Positions 1 through 11,918 of a DNA stretch of 64,000 bases are shown one piece after another. Numbering within the stretch: position 1 is the first letter of the stretch; each line of letters starts with the position of its first letter. The notes beneath the pieces are model-generated. The model made no database searches and was not told where the DNA came from. It worked only from the letters and a program-made list of their open reading frames with translations. The DNA comes from Antedon mediterranea (taxonomy: Eukaryota; Echinodermata; Crinoidea; Comatulida; Antedonidae): positions 8,741,201 to 8,805,200 of the forward strand of contig NC_092670.1 in assembly GCF_964355755.1 (NCBI RefSeq), given 5' to 3'. A program made the position numbers and the translations under genes.

Positions 1-2123
1 GTATTGTGTATTTGATACTATTGTTCAGGTTCACATTGATAGGACCATGAAACTGTGTATTGTGTATTTGATACTATTGTTCAGGTTCACATTGATAGGA
101 CCATGGAACTGGGTATTGTGTATTTGATACTATTGTTCAGGTTCACATTGATAGGACCATGGAACTGGGTATTGTGTATTTGATACTATTGTTCAAGTTC
201 ACATTGATAGGACCATGGAACTGGGTATTGTGTATTTGATACTATTGTTCAGGTTCACATTGATAGGACCATGGAACTGGGTATTGTGTATTTGATACTA
301 TTGTTCAAGTTCACATTGATAGGACCATGGAACTGGGTATTGTGTATTTGATACTATTGTTCAGGTTCACATTGATAGGACCATGGAACTGGGTATTGTG
401 TATTTGATACTATTGTTCAAGTTCACATTGATAGGACCATGAAACTGTGTATTGTGTATTTGATACTATTGTTCAAGTTCACATTGATAGGACCATGGAA
501 CGGGGTATTGTGTATTTGATACTATTGTTCAAGTTCACATTGATAGGACCATGAAACTGGGTATTGTGTATTTGATACTATTGTTCAGGTTCACATTGAT
601 AGGACCATGGAACTGTGTATTGTGTATTTGATACTATTGTTCAGGTTCACATTGATAGGACCATGGAACTGGGTATTGTGTATTTGATACTATTGTTCAG
701 GTTCACATTGATAGGACCATGGAACTGGGTATTGTGTATTTGATACTATTGTTCAGGTTCACATTGATAGGACCATGGAACTGTGTATTGTGTATTTGAT
801 ACTATTGTTCAAGTTCACATTGATAGGACCATGAAACTGGGTATTGTGTATTTGATACTATTGTTCAAGTTCACATTGATAGGACCATGAAACTGGGTAT
901 TGTGTATTTGATACTATTGTTCAGGTTCACATTGATAGGACCATGGAACTGGGTATTGTGTATTTGATACTATTGTTCAGGTTCACATTGATAGGACCAT
1001 GAAACTGGGTATTGTGTATTTGATACTATTGTTCAAGTTCACATTGATAGGACCATGGAACTGGGTATTGTGTATTTGATACTATTGTTCAAGTTCACAT
1101 TGATAGGACCATGGAACTGTGTATTGTGTATTTGATACTATTGTTCAGGTTCACATTGATAGGACCATGAAACTGGGTATTGTGTATTTGATACTATTGT
1201 TCAGGTTCACATTGATAGGACCATGGAACTTGGTATTGTGTATTTGATACTATTGTTCAAGTTCACATTGATAGGACCATGGAACTGGGTATTGTGTATT
1301 TGATACTATTGTTCAAGTTCACATTGATAGGACCATGGAACTGGGTATTGTGTATTTGATACTATTGTTCAAGTTCACATTGATAGGACCATGGAACTGG
1401 GTATTGTGTATTTGATACTATTGTTCAAGTTCACATTGATAGGACCATGAAACTGGGTATTGTGTATTTGATACTATTGTTCAGGTTCACATTGATAGGA
1501 CCATGGAACTGGGTATTGTGTATTTGATACTATTGTTCAGGTTCACATTGATAGGACCATGAAACTGGGTATTGTGTATTTGATACTATTGTTCAAGTTC
1601 ACATTGATAGGACCATGAAACTGGGTATTGTGTATTTGATACTATTGTTCAGGTTCACATTGATAGGACCATGGAACTGGGTATTGTGTATTTGATACTA
1701 TTGTTCAAGTTCACATTGATAGGACCATGGAACTGGGTATTGTGTATTTGATACTATTGTTCAAGTTCACATTGATAGGACCATGAAACTGGGTATTGTG
1801 TATTTGATACTATTGTTCAGGTTCACATTGATAGGACCATGGAACTGGGTATTGTGTATTTGATACTATTGTTCAAGTTCACATTGATAGGACCATGAAA
1901 CTGGGTATTGTGTATTTGATACTATTGTTCAGGTTCACATTGATAGGACCATGGAACTGGGTATTGTGTATTTGATACTATTGTTCAAGTTCACATTGAT
2001 AGGACCATGAAACTGGGTATTGTGTATTTGATACTATTGTTCAGGTTCACATTGATAGGACCATGGAACTGGGTATTGTGTATTTGATACTATTGTTCAG
2101 GTTCACATTGATAGGACCATGGA
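1..2123. repeat. 56-bp minisatellite array, about 38 copies, open at left edge
   Basis: Perfectly phased 56-bp units start at 1, 57, 113 and so on to 2073, where the last unit is cut after 51 bp. Copies differ at only a few diallelic positions (TTCAGGTTC or TTCAAGTTC, CCATGG or CCATGA, CTGGG or CTGTG), which indicates recent homogenisation. 56 is not a multiple of 3, so no long reading frame runs through it. The array continues beyond the window, so its true length is unknown. Confidence 0.98.
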
Positions 2124-2137
2124 GCTATAGCTCCATG
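2118..2137. repeat. 20-bp perfect palindrome terminating the minisatellite
   Basis: Directly at the end of the last 56-bp unit the sequence CCATGGAGCTATAGCTCCATGG-like folds on itself: positions 2118-2137 are perfectly self-complementary. The motif GATAGGAC occurs on both sides. It may mark the breakpoint of array expansion. Confidence 0.8.
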
Positions 2138-3404
2138 ATAGGACTTTGTTTCTGGTTTATTATTAAAATGTATACTGTAGTCATGAATTACTAACGACCA
2201 AATTGTTAGCAAGATTGTTGATCGGCTATTAGTGTGGCCTAGGAACTCAAGTTCCCATTGTCCATTGTTGTCGATTTTCAGGTTCTGTAAAAATCGGAGC
2301 TAATAATAAGATTTAAACAGCAAACTTTTGATTGACCAATTTATTTAATGTTTTTATTTCGAGAAAGGTATAATGTTATACAATATCAAAAAAAAGTGTT
2401 TCAGATTATGGTTATTGTCACATTGAAAAATCAGATGTTATAGGCCTATATTATATCTCCCTACTATGTGATTGAAAAGAAACACAGACTGTTGCTATGT
2501 ATTCTAACATTCAGTAATTCTAATCAATAGGATCGTTTGTACTATCTCGAAGATGACTACTAACATATACGATATAACAAACTATTGTGGGATACATATG
2601 TGTTACCTGTTTAGGTTAGATAAAGAAAACAGAACAGTTTTTAAAAACTAAATAATTTGTTACTTACGTCAGATTTTGTAATTTAAAAACAAATTATAAA
2701 ACAGCACATATTGAGAAGCACGTGATAACTATCTCTAATTGTTGATTGGCCGATTTTTAAATCAATATAAAGCAATACAATAATACAAAGGATACAATAT
2801 ACTGTATAAAATAATGTAGAATAACGAATAAACAGTCGGTGATGACGTGTATCCCTTCAGTAAATATGGTGAATGCAGTATACAATACAAGGATATAATA
2901 TGTCTAGACGAATGCCAAATACAATAGATAGTTATTAGGCCTTCTTATTGTATCCCACAACAAATAGTCAATTGTTCAGTAGACTTGGTAATAAGGGATA
3001 TTTATCTGTCAATACTTGTAATATTTTTTGCATTAGCATAAATGACTCCCTACACTGGCTACATATTGTACTATAGGCCTACGATACTTGTAGTGATGAA
3101 GTTAAATTAAACTGAAACATTATTTAACATTTTTGTCTTTTCTTTGCTTTATTGCATCCCATCCTCCACTCTCCATACTGTATCTTAATTCAGTATTATT
3201 ATTATTATTATACCATTATATATTCACTAAAAGTTATACATAATAATAGAATAGTTACAACTTGACGAATAATAAAAATGTTTTATTATTATTATTATTC
3301 AAAATAACACAATTCAGTAATAGGTATGTACATGTACATGTATATAATGTACGTAACGGCTAATTAAGATTAGCCTAAGTGTTGTTTTTTTATTATTTGT
3401 ATAA
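2138..3404. other. Gene-free AT-rich spacer
   Basis: I see no coding region here. Short ATT microsatellites occur near 3198-3210 and 3285-3300, and TAGGCCTA-type motifs near 2441 and 3074. This is the 3' flank of the first cGLR gene, which is on the minus strand. Confidence 0.6.
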
Positions 3405-3531
3405 TGTAAAGAGGGACTACATCGACAGGCCCATCGGGCCTTTTGTAGTCTCTCGACTATATATATTATATGCAAACCATTGTTAATGTTATACCATTTT
3501 TGGTCAATAAATGTTTAAATTGAATTGAATA
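3405..3531 (+). mobile_element. 3' tail of a 5'-truncated CR1/L2-type LINE
   Basis: A stem-loop (GGGACTAC ... GGCCCATCGGGCC ... GTAGTCTC) is followed by a short AT-rich spacer and AATAAATG, ending in TTGAATTGAAT. Stem-loop plus a short TTGAA-type terminal repeat is the usual 3' UTR form of CR1/L2-group non-LTR retrotransposons. No coding sequence remains, so this is a typical 5'-truncated insertion. Confidence 0.6.
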
Positions 3532-3689
3532 CATTAGTTTGGGCATTTCCAATTTCTTATGGCTAGGGCATCAACCAATAATTCAGTGATACATAACGGT
3601 ATTTAACAGTAGTTAACATCTCAGGATTCTCCACATGTCCAAAAGATCTTATTATCACACGACAGACCACCACACCATCGAGTCTTTCA

Positions 3690-5696
3690 CTATATAGTAC
3701 CATTATATATCATTTTCATAACCATAACTAGACCTAATAAACTTTCAATAATTTGTATCAAAATATGTGCATTAGTATGAATCTCTTTCAATTCTTTCAA
3801 GCAGCCATCTAAAATTCTAGTGGCACGGTGAATATTGCCATACTTAAGTGTTACTCTTGCCATTATATAATAAACAACTATGTCCAAAGAAAACCTAACG
3901 TCCCCGTGACCTTCGATGGCATATCGAAATACGTCATCAATCTTCCAAGACCTATGAATCAAATCTTTATTTTCATCTCTAGAAATTTCCACATATGGAA
4001 TGAACGGTTGTTCGTCTTCCGGTAATGCAGTTTGAAAATCTGCTATAGCTCTTAGCAGGGCTTTGTCATTACCCATTAAGTAATGGAATTTTACAGAAAG
4101 AGCATGCTTTCCTAAACAGTTGTCGTGGTTTCCGTCAGGGTAGACTATTTCACCTCCTAAATTGTAGTAATATAACGCTTTCCTTTCATACGTTGTCAGA
4201 TCTTCGATTGAGCATCTGTTTCGTAAGCACACCATTACGGACAGGATTAAGTCTCCTAAAAATTGGTACAGTCGGGTTTCAAACGCTTTATCATATCCCT
4301 TCATTACAATGGATTTGATATTCCTAATGATTGGTAATAACATGGATTCTGCATTTCTGATGATTTCTGAAATGTTAAAATTGCTCGTTATCAGAGGAAA
4401 GATCTTGGTAGAGATTGGCCAAATATCCTTTGACATCCAATTGAGAAATAGCAATTTTAAGGTTACTGGTTTCAATTTATTTTTTAGCTTTTTAATGAAG
4501 TCTTCAAGGCAGCTTGTTGTCATTGTGTGCTTTAAAAGATCATCCTCAAATCTTGAATAGTCATCACTTGTATTTACATCTGCAACATTTAATTTATCAC
4601 ATATATCATTCTTGATGATGGTTCTGAAAGGTACTTCACCATCCACTATACTTGAAATCACCAACACCCAAAGATTGTCTTTAGTTTCTTTCAATTTCCC
4701 ACTTACGTCATCACAGCATTCGACTGATAGATGACCTATCAAGTTTTGTTGTGGAATAAAATAATGTGGCAAATATCTCTTCTGATAGCAACTAATCAGC
4801 CAATCTAGCCCTCTTCTGATTAAATCCATGGTGTTGTCCGATGAAATGGTTTCACACATCCATAGGCAAGCAGTCTTGATGAAATACGAACAGAATGGTT
4901 TTGGTGTTTGAGGCTCATACAGTTTGTGCTTTTTCTTGATAGCTTTCAAAGCAAACATGCAGCCAAAAAATTGTTCAGGTAATTCTTGAATGATCTTTGT
5001 CTCCGCAACAGAAAATGACAATCGCCATTCACTGTCTTTTGTGTCACTATCATGACGTCCAACTGCAACTACAAGACAGTCTAGACTTGAGATGTTATTT
5101 AATAACTCCTGCGTCGGCCAGTTACTCGGTCTCAATCTTGTAAAGTACTCGTCAGTAATATATGGCCATGATACACACGCGAAGCAATATACTGTATCTC
5201 CCAGATCTGTTAATTTTGACATCTGTGTTAGTGATGGGCCGTGTATATCATACTCAGATGAAGCATAATTCTCCCTAGCTTGCTTAAAAATAACGTCCAT
5301 AAAACTGCTACTCTTATAATAACCATCTTTATCAATAAGATTTTCTCCAAGGCTGCTCTTTCCATCAAAACTTTTAAGTTTTAGATAGGCTGGTTCATCT
5401 TTATATAGTTCAGCTACAACAAAAGCATCTTTTTCCGGAGGCTGTTGCCAACAGACTGTCGTGAAAGATAGCACAAACATCATATCCACATCACTCCGAA
5501 TATATGTAGGCATTCCTTCAGAATAACTTCCAGAGAAATATACTCGTTCGAAGTGTTCGTCTTTTTCAGTGTTAGTTAATGCCTCTTCAACTATCCTAAG
5601 ATAAGATATTTGAGAAAATCGTCCAGTTGATTTACATGCAATTATCCCATTTGCGACCTCATCCATCTTCAGTTTTGGGTTCATATCTTCTCTCAT
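3690..5696 (-). CDS. Mab-21 / cGAS-like receptor (cGLR) nucleotidyltransferase, paralog A
   Basis: Intact coding exon of 668 residues. I start at the ATG at 5696; the frame extends four codons further up only by a TTG. The nucleotidyltransferase signature is present: a GS loop followed by EGMP (about residues 56-62), then an acidic D-V-D pair (69-71). A candidate third metal-binding Asp lies in the D-T-V-x-C-F motif (about 167), followed by the Mab-21 block: tryptophan-rich WP segments, EWRLSFSVAE (223-232) and the helical Mab-21 C-lobe. The last ~250 residues are extra helical sequence, as in many invertebrate Mab-21 proteins. Catalytically competent family members make cyclic dinucleotides or oligonucleotides after sensing nucleic acid in the cytosol and signal through STING. 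That this copy is active is inferred. A pyrimidine-rich AG acceptor on the minus strand near 5760 suggests an upstream 5' UTR intron. Confidence 0.85.
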   Translation of the reverse strand: MREDMNPKLKMDEVANGIIACKSTGRFSQISYLRIVEEALTNTEKDEHFERVYFSGSYSEGMPTYIRSDVDMMFVLSFTTVCWQQPPEKDAFVVAELYKDEPAYLKLKSFDGKSSLGENLIDKDGYYKSSSFMDVIFKQARENYASSEYDIHGPSLTQMSKLTDLGDTVYCFACVSWPYITDEYFTRLRPSNWPTQELLNNISSLDCLVVAVGRHDSDTKDSEWRLSFSVAETKIIQELPEQFFGCMFALKAIKKKHKLYEPQTPKPFCSYFIKTACLWMCETISSDNTMDLIRRGLDWLISCYQKRYLPHYFIPQQNLIGHLSVECCDDVSGKLKETKDNLWVLVISSIVDGEVPFRTIIKNDICDKLNVADVNTSDDYSRFEDDLLKHTMTTSCLEDFIKKLKNKLKPVTLKLLFLNWMSKDIWPISTKIFPLITSNFNISEIIRNAESMLLPIIRNIKSIVMKGYDKAFETRLYQFLGDLILSVMVCLRNRCSIEDLTTYERKALYYYNLGGEIVYPDGNHDNCLGKHALSVKFHYLMGNDKALLRAIADFQTALPEDEQPFIPYVEISRDENKDLIHRSWKIDDVFRYAIEGHGDVRFSLDIVVYYIMARVTLKYGNIHRATRILDGCLKELKEIHTNAHILIQIIESLLGLVMVMKMIYNGTI

Positions 5697-7618
5697 AATA
5701 ATTATCAATGTTGGTATAAATCTTCCACAACTTAATGCTGACGTGTTAACATACAGTACTTGAAAAAAGAAAACAACAATTAACCGCCTTTTATAAATTA
5801 TACAATCATTGATAATCGACCTTGAACAACACTTATATAAAACTTGAATCTTAGTATAAAGTTTGGAACAATTCAGTCTATTAACTGATATATCAACCGA
5901 AACATAACCTCTAAATTAGGACAGAATTGTGACCTATTACTTAACATTACTAATTACAAGCCCTACGTAGTCCGTAGGCCTACATAAAACGTATCAACAA
6001 CGAAACTAAGCAATGTTAATAACATCATCTGTTGAGCCATACATGTAGATATTAATGAATAGGCCTACAATACGGTATTATTGAACAAATAGTCACACTC
6101 AACATTGCCAATGGTATAATGGTAATGGGGAATAAGTTACGATTTTCCATGGTACTTATTTCTCCATGGTATAACGTAGACTGAACTTTCCGGTTAAGAA
6201 GTTTCAATCAATAAAGCTTGTATTGGGCCTATTTTTCAATATTAATTATAGCTAAACAACAAACAATTTCTATTAGATATACTGTATGCAACATAGAAAG
6301 ATACTATATAGGTATACTCACACAAAATACAGAAAATCACCTAAATGCCTATAACAACATAGCACCATTACCACTGTGTTGTATGCCTGAATGAGTCGGA
6401 ACAATTAAATAGGCAGCCAGCCAGACAACGAATAACAAATTATTGTATCTGAGTAAATAAATTAAGTAAATAACGGTATGCCTACCTGGAACGCAATACG
6501 ATTCGGAATCTACAACACATAACAACGTTAACCTTTTATCAAATATAAGATAGGCCTACGGTTGTACATTTTCATTATATTTAGGCTTGTATTAGGCCTA
6601 TAGATTTTAAACGTGCCATATTTCCTGGAAAGGTTACACAGGATAATATTACAGTCCATTGCTGTATGGTTGGGGCGCTAATCGATTATCATTAGCCGCT
6701 TACAGTCAGTTAAATCTGATATGGGGAAAGTCGTTTCTACAAAATGCCGTCACACTACGCAAACCTGGTTACAACTTGTTACTTTTTGCATATGTGAAAA
6801 GGGTTAGATATTACGCATAGTACCATATAATTTCAATGTTACTTTGTCATATCATGTATTACATTTTATTTTGTTACCATGACATTGAAAGTAAATAAAT
6901 GTTTAAATGCAAAAAAAATTATTTTGTTAGAAAATAATCTCTACAATTTTAATTTGGAAATGTTATTGTACAAAAAAAGAAACTTATAAAAAACTTAGAA
7001 AACTTGTTAAAACCTGCATGATAAAACACCAGGCAAAATGCCAATAGATATATGATGTCGGTCATAATCTTCTGACGACAATTAATTACAAAACAACGAC
7101 GTCAATCAGCTAAATTCCTTTGTTTACCCAGTACATCTTCTGGCTTGTTACAATAGCATGCATACCTGACTCTAAATACTCGTAACGAACGACGTGTGCA
7201 AATCTTCATCTCTATGCCTGTTTATACATTATGTCATAGCATAACGAAGTGTAACTAGCGACAACTCAGATACGAATGAACCAAACATATTGGAAATGAT
7301 TAAATTCACACACACTACTTGATAACTTTAAAAGTGTTGGTATTTTGTAAATTGCACACAAAACTAGTCAAATGCAAAGCTGTATTTCCTCGTGTACTTC
7401 CATGCAATGTTGGTTTTTAAATTATATTTCCTAATTATGCTACGGTAATGTAAGTAGCATTTTTCTCAAATATCTAGAATTATTAAAACAAGTGCAAATC
7501 TGCAATAAATATATCTTACCGTAATAATTGTGCCTGAAAAAGGAAAAAAACAATTTGAGTGAGGTACAATTTCCCATGACCTACGACCTACAGCCATAGA
7601 GCCTTTGTTTATACCTTA
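5697..7618. other. Spacer between the cGLR paralogs
   Basis: There is no coding sequence I can support. It holds a likely 3' splice site for paralog A's leader (minus strand, around 5760-5766) and a possible retroposon tail at 6880-6915 (AATAAATGTTTAAATG followed by an A-run). The rest is AT-rich. Confidence 0.5.
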
Positions 7619-9670
7619 CTAAATAGTACCATTACATATCATTTGCATAACCTGAACTAGTCCTAACAAACTTTCAATAATTTGTATTAATATGCATACA
7701 TCATAAGCATTCTCTATTTTTAAGGCATCTGCGATAGTAGACGCAAAATATATGTGGCCATTTTTTAGTGCCACTCTGGCCATTATATACCATACAATCA
7801 AGTCTAATGGATATCTAGCTCTATGACTTTTGATGACATATTGAAATATTTCATCAATTTTCCATGACATATAACTCAAGTTTCTGCAGTCAGTGATACA
7901 TATTTCTATACAGGTAGACAACTCGGGTGTGTGTACGTCGAATATAGTATGCATGAAGTCTGTCAAACCCCTATCTAAATCTTTGTCATTACCCATTAAG
8001 TAATGGAACTTAACTAACAGAGCACGTTTTCTTAAGCATCGGTCGCGATATCCGTTAGGTTGGACCATTTCATCACCTATGTTGTAGTAATACAATGCTT
8101 TATTTTGATACGCATTCAGATCTTCGATTGAACATTTGTTTCGTAAGCACACAATTGCAGACAGGATTAGTTCTCCTAGAAATTGATACAATGCTGTTTT
8201 AAACGCTTCGTCATATCCCTTCATTACAATGGACTTAATATCCCTGATAATTGGTAATACGATAGATTCCATATTTTGAATTAGTTCTGAAATGTGAATT
8301 TTGGTTTCCATCAAGGAAATGATTTGCCTAGAAATTTGTATAACATCAAAAGCAAACCATTTCATGGGGGCATTTGATCTTAACTTACACTTTAAATAAT
8401 CAATAAAGTTGTTAATACAATGTGTAGCCTTTGGATGTTTGGAAAGATCTGCCTCAAACTCTGAATAGTTATCACTTTTAGTTACATCTGCAATTTGCAA
8501 TTTGTCACATATCTCATGTTTGACGGCCATTCCTACTTCATCAATACCAATACTGGACATCACCATCACCCAAAGTTGTCTTAAAGTCGATGTCAATGTT
8601 CTACTAACATCGTCACAAAGTTCTCTAGACAAATGACCAATCAGGTTTTGCTGTGGAATAAAATAATGTGGCAAATATCTCTTCTGATAGCAACTAATCA
8701 GCCAATCTAGCACTTGTCTGATTAAATCCATGGTGTTGTCAGATGAAATGGTTTCACACATCCATAGGCAAGCAGTCTTGATGAAATATGAACAGAATGG
8801 CTTTGGTTCTTGAGACTCAAACAGTTTGTGTCTTTTCTTGATAGCTTTCAAAGCAAACATACATCCAGCAAATGATTCCGGCATTTTTTGAATAAGCTTT
8901 CTCTCGGCAACAGAAAATGACAATCGCCATTCCAGGTCTTTTGCGTCACTATCATGACGTCCAACGGGAACTACGTGACAATCAAGGCATCGGATGTCTC
9001 TTAATAATTGCTGAGATGGCCAGTTACTCGGTCTCTGTCTTTTAAAATAGTTGTCAGTGTTAGGTGGCCATGACTGGCATGAAAAGCAATGGACAGTATC
9101 AGTCATTGTTTGAGCCTCTGACATTAGAAGTGATTGTCTCTGTGATAATGATGGACCGTTTATTGTAGGGGCAGAAAAATTTAAATTCAGATTTTTACTA
9201 TATTGATCTGAAAATAGATGTAAACGTTTCATAGCAGATTCCTTAAAACTGCTACTCTCAATGTATTCATTTCTAACAATAAATTCCCAAATGCTTTTTT
9301 CACCAAATATGTTAAAGCCATGTCGGCTTTTTCCCTCAAGGCTTTTAAGTTTCAGATATGCTGGTTCATCTTTATGTAGCTCACCGATTACACACCTGTC
9401 TTTTTCACTTTGTTCCTGCCAACATACTGTTCTTGAAGAAATCACGCCCATAATGTCCACATCACCCCAAACGTTATGAGGCATTCCTTCAGAAGAGCTT
9501 CCTGTGTAATAACTGTATTCAATATTTTCCTTTTTATATGTACTGTTATATACTTTTTCCAAAATCATTGAATGAGATATTTTTGCCAATCTGTCGACTG
9601 TTTTACATTTAATTATCTCATTTGCAACCTCATCCATCTTTAGGCTTACGTTCATATGTTCAGCCATCAT
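7619..9670 (-). CDS. Mab-21 / cGAS-like receptor (cGLR) nucleotidyltransferase, paralog B
   Basis: Intact exon of 683 residues from the ATG at 9670. An upstream in-frame extension begins only at a TTG and crosses a good minus-strand acceptor (TTTTTCCAG, exon start 9711), so the leader is probably spliced. Motifs match paralog A: GSSSEGMP (about 57-64), D-V-D (about 70-72), D-T-V-x-C-F (about 191), EWRLSFSVAE, and the identical FCSYFIKTACLWMCE helix. It differs by a ~25-residue insertion between the acidic pair and the third Asp, and by a diverged C-terminal domain. Long identical stretches in the core against diverged termini indicate a tandem duplication followed by uneven divergence. The role, second-messenger synthesis on ligand sensing, is inferred from family. 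Confidence 0.85.
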   Translation of the reverse strand: MMAEHMNVSLKMDEVANEIIKCKTVDRLAKISHSMILEKVYNSTYKKENIEYSYYTGSSSEGMPHNVWGDVDIMGVISSRTVCWQEQSEKDRCVIGELHKDEPAYLKLKSLEGKSRHGFNIFGEKSIWEFIVRNEYIESSSFKESAMKRLHLFSDQYSKNLNLNFSAPTINGPSLSQRQSLLMSEAQTMTDTVHCFSCQSWPPNTDNYFKRQRPSNWPSQQLLRDIRCLDCHVVPVGRHDSDAKDLEWRLSFSVAERKLIQKMPESFAGCMFALKAIKKRHKLFESQEPKPFCSYFIKTACLWMCETISSDNTMDLIRQVLDWLISCYQKRYLPHYFIPQQNLIGHLSRELCDDVSRTLTSTLRQLWVMVMSSIGIDEVGMAVKHEICDKLQIADVTKSDNYSEFEADLSKHPKATHCINNFIDYLKCKLRSNAPMKWFAFDVIQISRQIISLMETKIHISELIQNMESIVLPIIRDIKSIVMKGYDEAFKTALYQFLGELILSAIVCLRNKCSIEDLNAYQNKALYYYNIGDEMVQPNGYRDRCLRKRALLVKFHYLMGNDKDLDRGLTDFMHTIFDVHTPELSTCIEICITDCRNLSYMSWKIDEIFQYVIKSHRARYPLDLIVWYIMARVALKNGHIYFASTIADALKIENAYDVCILIQIIESLLGLVQVMQMICNGTI

Positions 9671-11345
9671 ATTATTATATGAAATAAATAAATCTTCACT
9701 GTGACATGTACCTGGAAAAACAATCAATATAGACCCTATTTATTTCATAGATAGAAATGGTTGTATTTATGTCTTATGCAATGTTTCACACAGCCACATA
9801 TACGTAATACACTCCATAATTTTCAATCAGTATTTCTAATCGACTGTAACTGCAGATTATACGATGTTGATACAATTAAACGATGATTATGGTATAATAT
9901 TAAAGGGATACAATCTTGTTTAATATACTTACAAAAAATGAAAAATGTAACTTACGTTAATTCAAATAATTCTAAAAACAAAATCTACAACCATACGTAT
10001 TGAAAGCAAACCAAGTAATGACGAAAACATATGCTTACAAATTTTCTAATCTATAAATCAATAAAATAAAGTGCAGGATAGGAAAATAATAGTGATGTTT
10101 TACTAAAGCAACCAACATCTGTTAAATTATATCTATACATTAATTTACAGCTCCATAATAATAATATTTTATTGGCTTCAGTTGCATGCTGTTACAGAAA
10201 TTACCAAATACTATAATATTTTGTAGATTTAAAATGCACAATTATTCAAGAATTTCATGATATATTGTTTAACTGGCATCATCAGAATAAAAAATAATGT
10301 TGTGGTTACGAGTGTATGCTAAATTGTATTTAGTGTTAATAAACCTTCCACACCCATGGAGATGTGATTGAACCCCAAGAGAGCATCTATGGAACGAACC
10401 ACAGCGGGAACGAGCCACTGTGGGGACGAACCATATAAAACGGAAGCAAAACAGAAACCCTGACAAAATAGTGATGGCGTAAACAAGTAAAACAGTATTA
10501 AACCATTGGAAGAAATAACACCATATAAAGTAAATCCTATGAGTGCCACCTTTATTTAAAACCATAAGTTGATGAATAAATGTAGAGCATCTATTTTTCC
10601 AACTTGAACCATATTTTAACAACGTATTAGGGATGTACATATGATTCCAGAACAATCGCGAGATTTACGATATCGCCGCGCGCGCTCGCCGTACAGCCGT
10701 GGCCGTAAATTGCTGTGACGTAACAAGTGCATGTCAAAATCTATCTCATGAGTTTTCACTGTTGTTAACATACAAGAGATAACGCAAAATACCACCGAGT
10801 GAATGATCAATCAATCGGCGGTTCCACAGAGCACGCGCATCTAACGGCAAACAAATGTTATCGTCCAATTATAGTTAGTCACGTGTGTTTATCAGCGGAA
10901 AAGGTATAATCGTTTTGCTTATCCCTAGCGTGCTTCAAAAAGCCACTTCTAATCTAAACACAAAAATAAAAGACAATTTACCTGAAAACTATATTCTGCT
11001 GACGCGGTCGACGACAATTTCGAAAATAACAGTTAATTTTCCTACACTATATAATAAACACAGATGAGTCTTTATATTATAACATTAATGAAGAAGTCTG
11101 AATGCGGAACAAAAGTTGTTTTCTTGCAAAGATTTACACAATTGCTTATATTTTTAAAATAAATTAGATATTGGTTTGTATTACCATATCGTAATACAAC
11201 TTGGCGTACGCACTTGCCACTGGTCATAAAGACCTCTCAGTTGACATTGTACATAAATAAACACTTGCACTGATGAAGAGCTAGTGTTGTCCGAAAGCTC
11301 TGCTGATTTTTCTGGCTGTTTTTCTTTACCGTTTTGATTACTTTT
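9671..11345. other. Spacer with a short GC-rich island; no gene supported
   Basis: Mostly AT-rich. Around 10660-10705 there is an unusually GC/CpG-rich patch (GCCGCGCGCGCTCGCCG). Near 11270-11315 a hairpin (AGAGCT ... AGCTCT) lies inside a CTGATGA ... GAAA context typical of repeat-element termini. ORFs in this stretch lack domain content or splice context. Confidence 0.4.
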
Positions 11346-11918
11346 TGCTTATTTTGCTCCATTGAGATCCAGCCACTGATAAAAAACAGCATTGTCATTT
11401 TGTATCTCCATTGAGATCCAGCCACTGATACAAACAGCATTGTCATTTTGTATCTCCATTGAGATCCAGCCACTGATACAAACAGCATTGTCATTTGGAT
11501 CCAGCCACTGATACAAACAGCATTGTCATTTTGTATCTCCATTGAGATCCAGCCACTGATACAAACAGCATTGTCATTTTGTATCAACATTGAGATCCAG
11601 CCACTGATACAAACAGCATTGTCATTTTTTATCTCCATTGAGATCCAGCCACTGATACAAACAGCATTGTCATTTTGTATCTCCATTGTTGAGATCCAGC
11701 CACTGATACAAACAGCATGGTCATTTTGTATCTCCATTGAGATCCAGCCACTGATATAAACAGCATTGTCATTTTGTATCTCCATTGAGATCCAGCCACT
11801 GATATAAACAGCATTGTCATTTTGTATCTCCATTGAGATCCAGCCACTGATACAAACAGCATTGTCATTTTGTATCTCCATTGAGATCCAGCCACTGATA
11901 TAAACAGCATTGTCATTT
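11346..11918. repeat. 48-bp minisatellite, 12 copies
   Basis: The motif GATCCAGCCACTG occurs 12 times, normally 48 bp apart. One unit (around 11500) is shortened and another (around 11690) carries a 3-bp insertion. Because 48 is a multiple of 3, stop-free frames run through the array on both strands. The minus-strand frame gives a 16-residue repeat containing ISGWISME. There is no sign that it is translated. Confidence 0.95.

Noticed and set aside
1-2123. CRISPR array
   Set aside because: There are no unique spacers; the whole 56-bp unit repeats, and the context is eukaryotic.
10269-10810. Several overlapping minus-strand ORFs
   Set aside because: They are in three frames, carry no recognisable domain, and have no splice context.
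11265-11315. Hammerhead-ribozyme-like CTGATGA ... GAAA core
   Set aside because: The segment between the two core motifs does not form a proper stem II. The visible hairpin (AGAGCT/AGCTCT) uses different pairing, so I see only a repeat-end hairpin.
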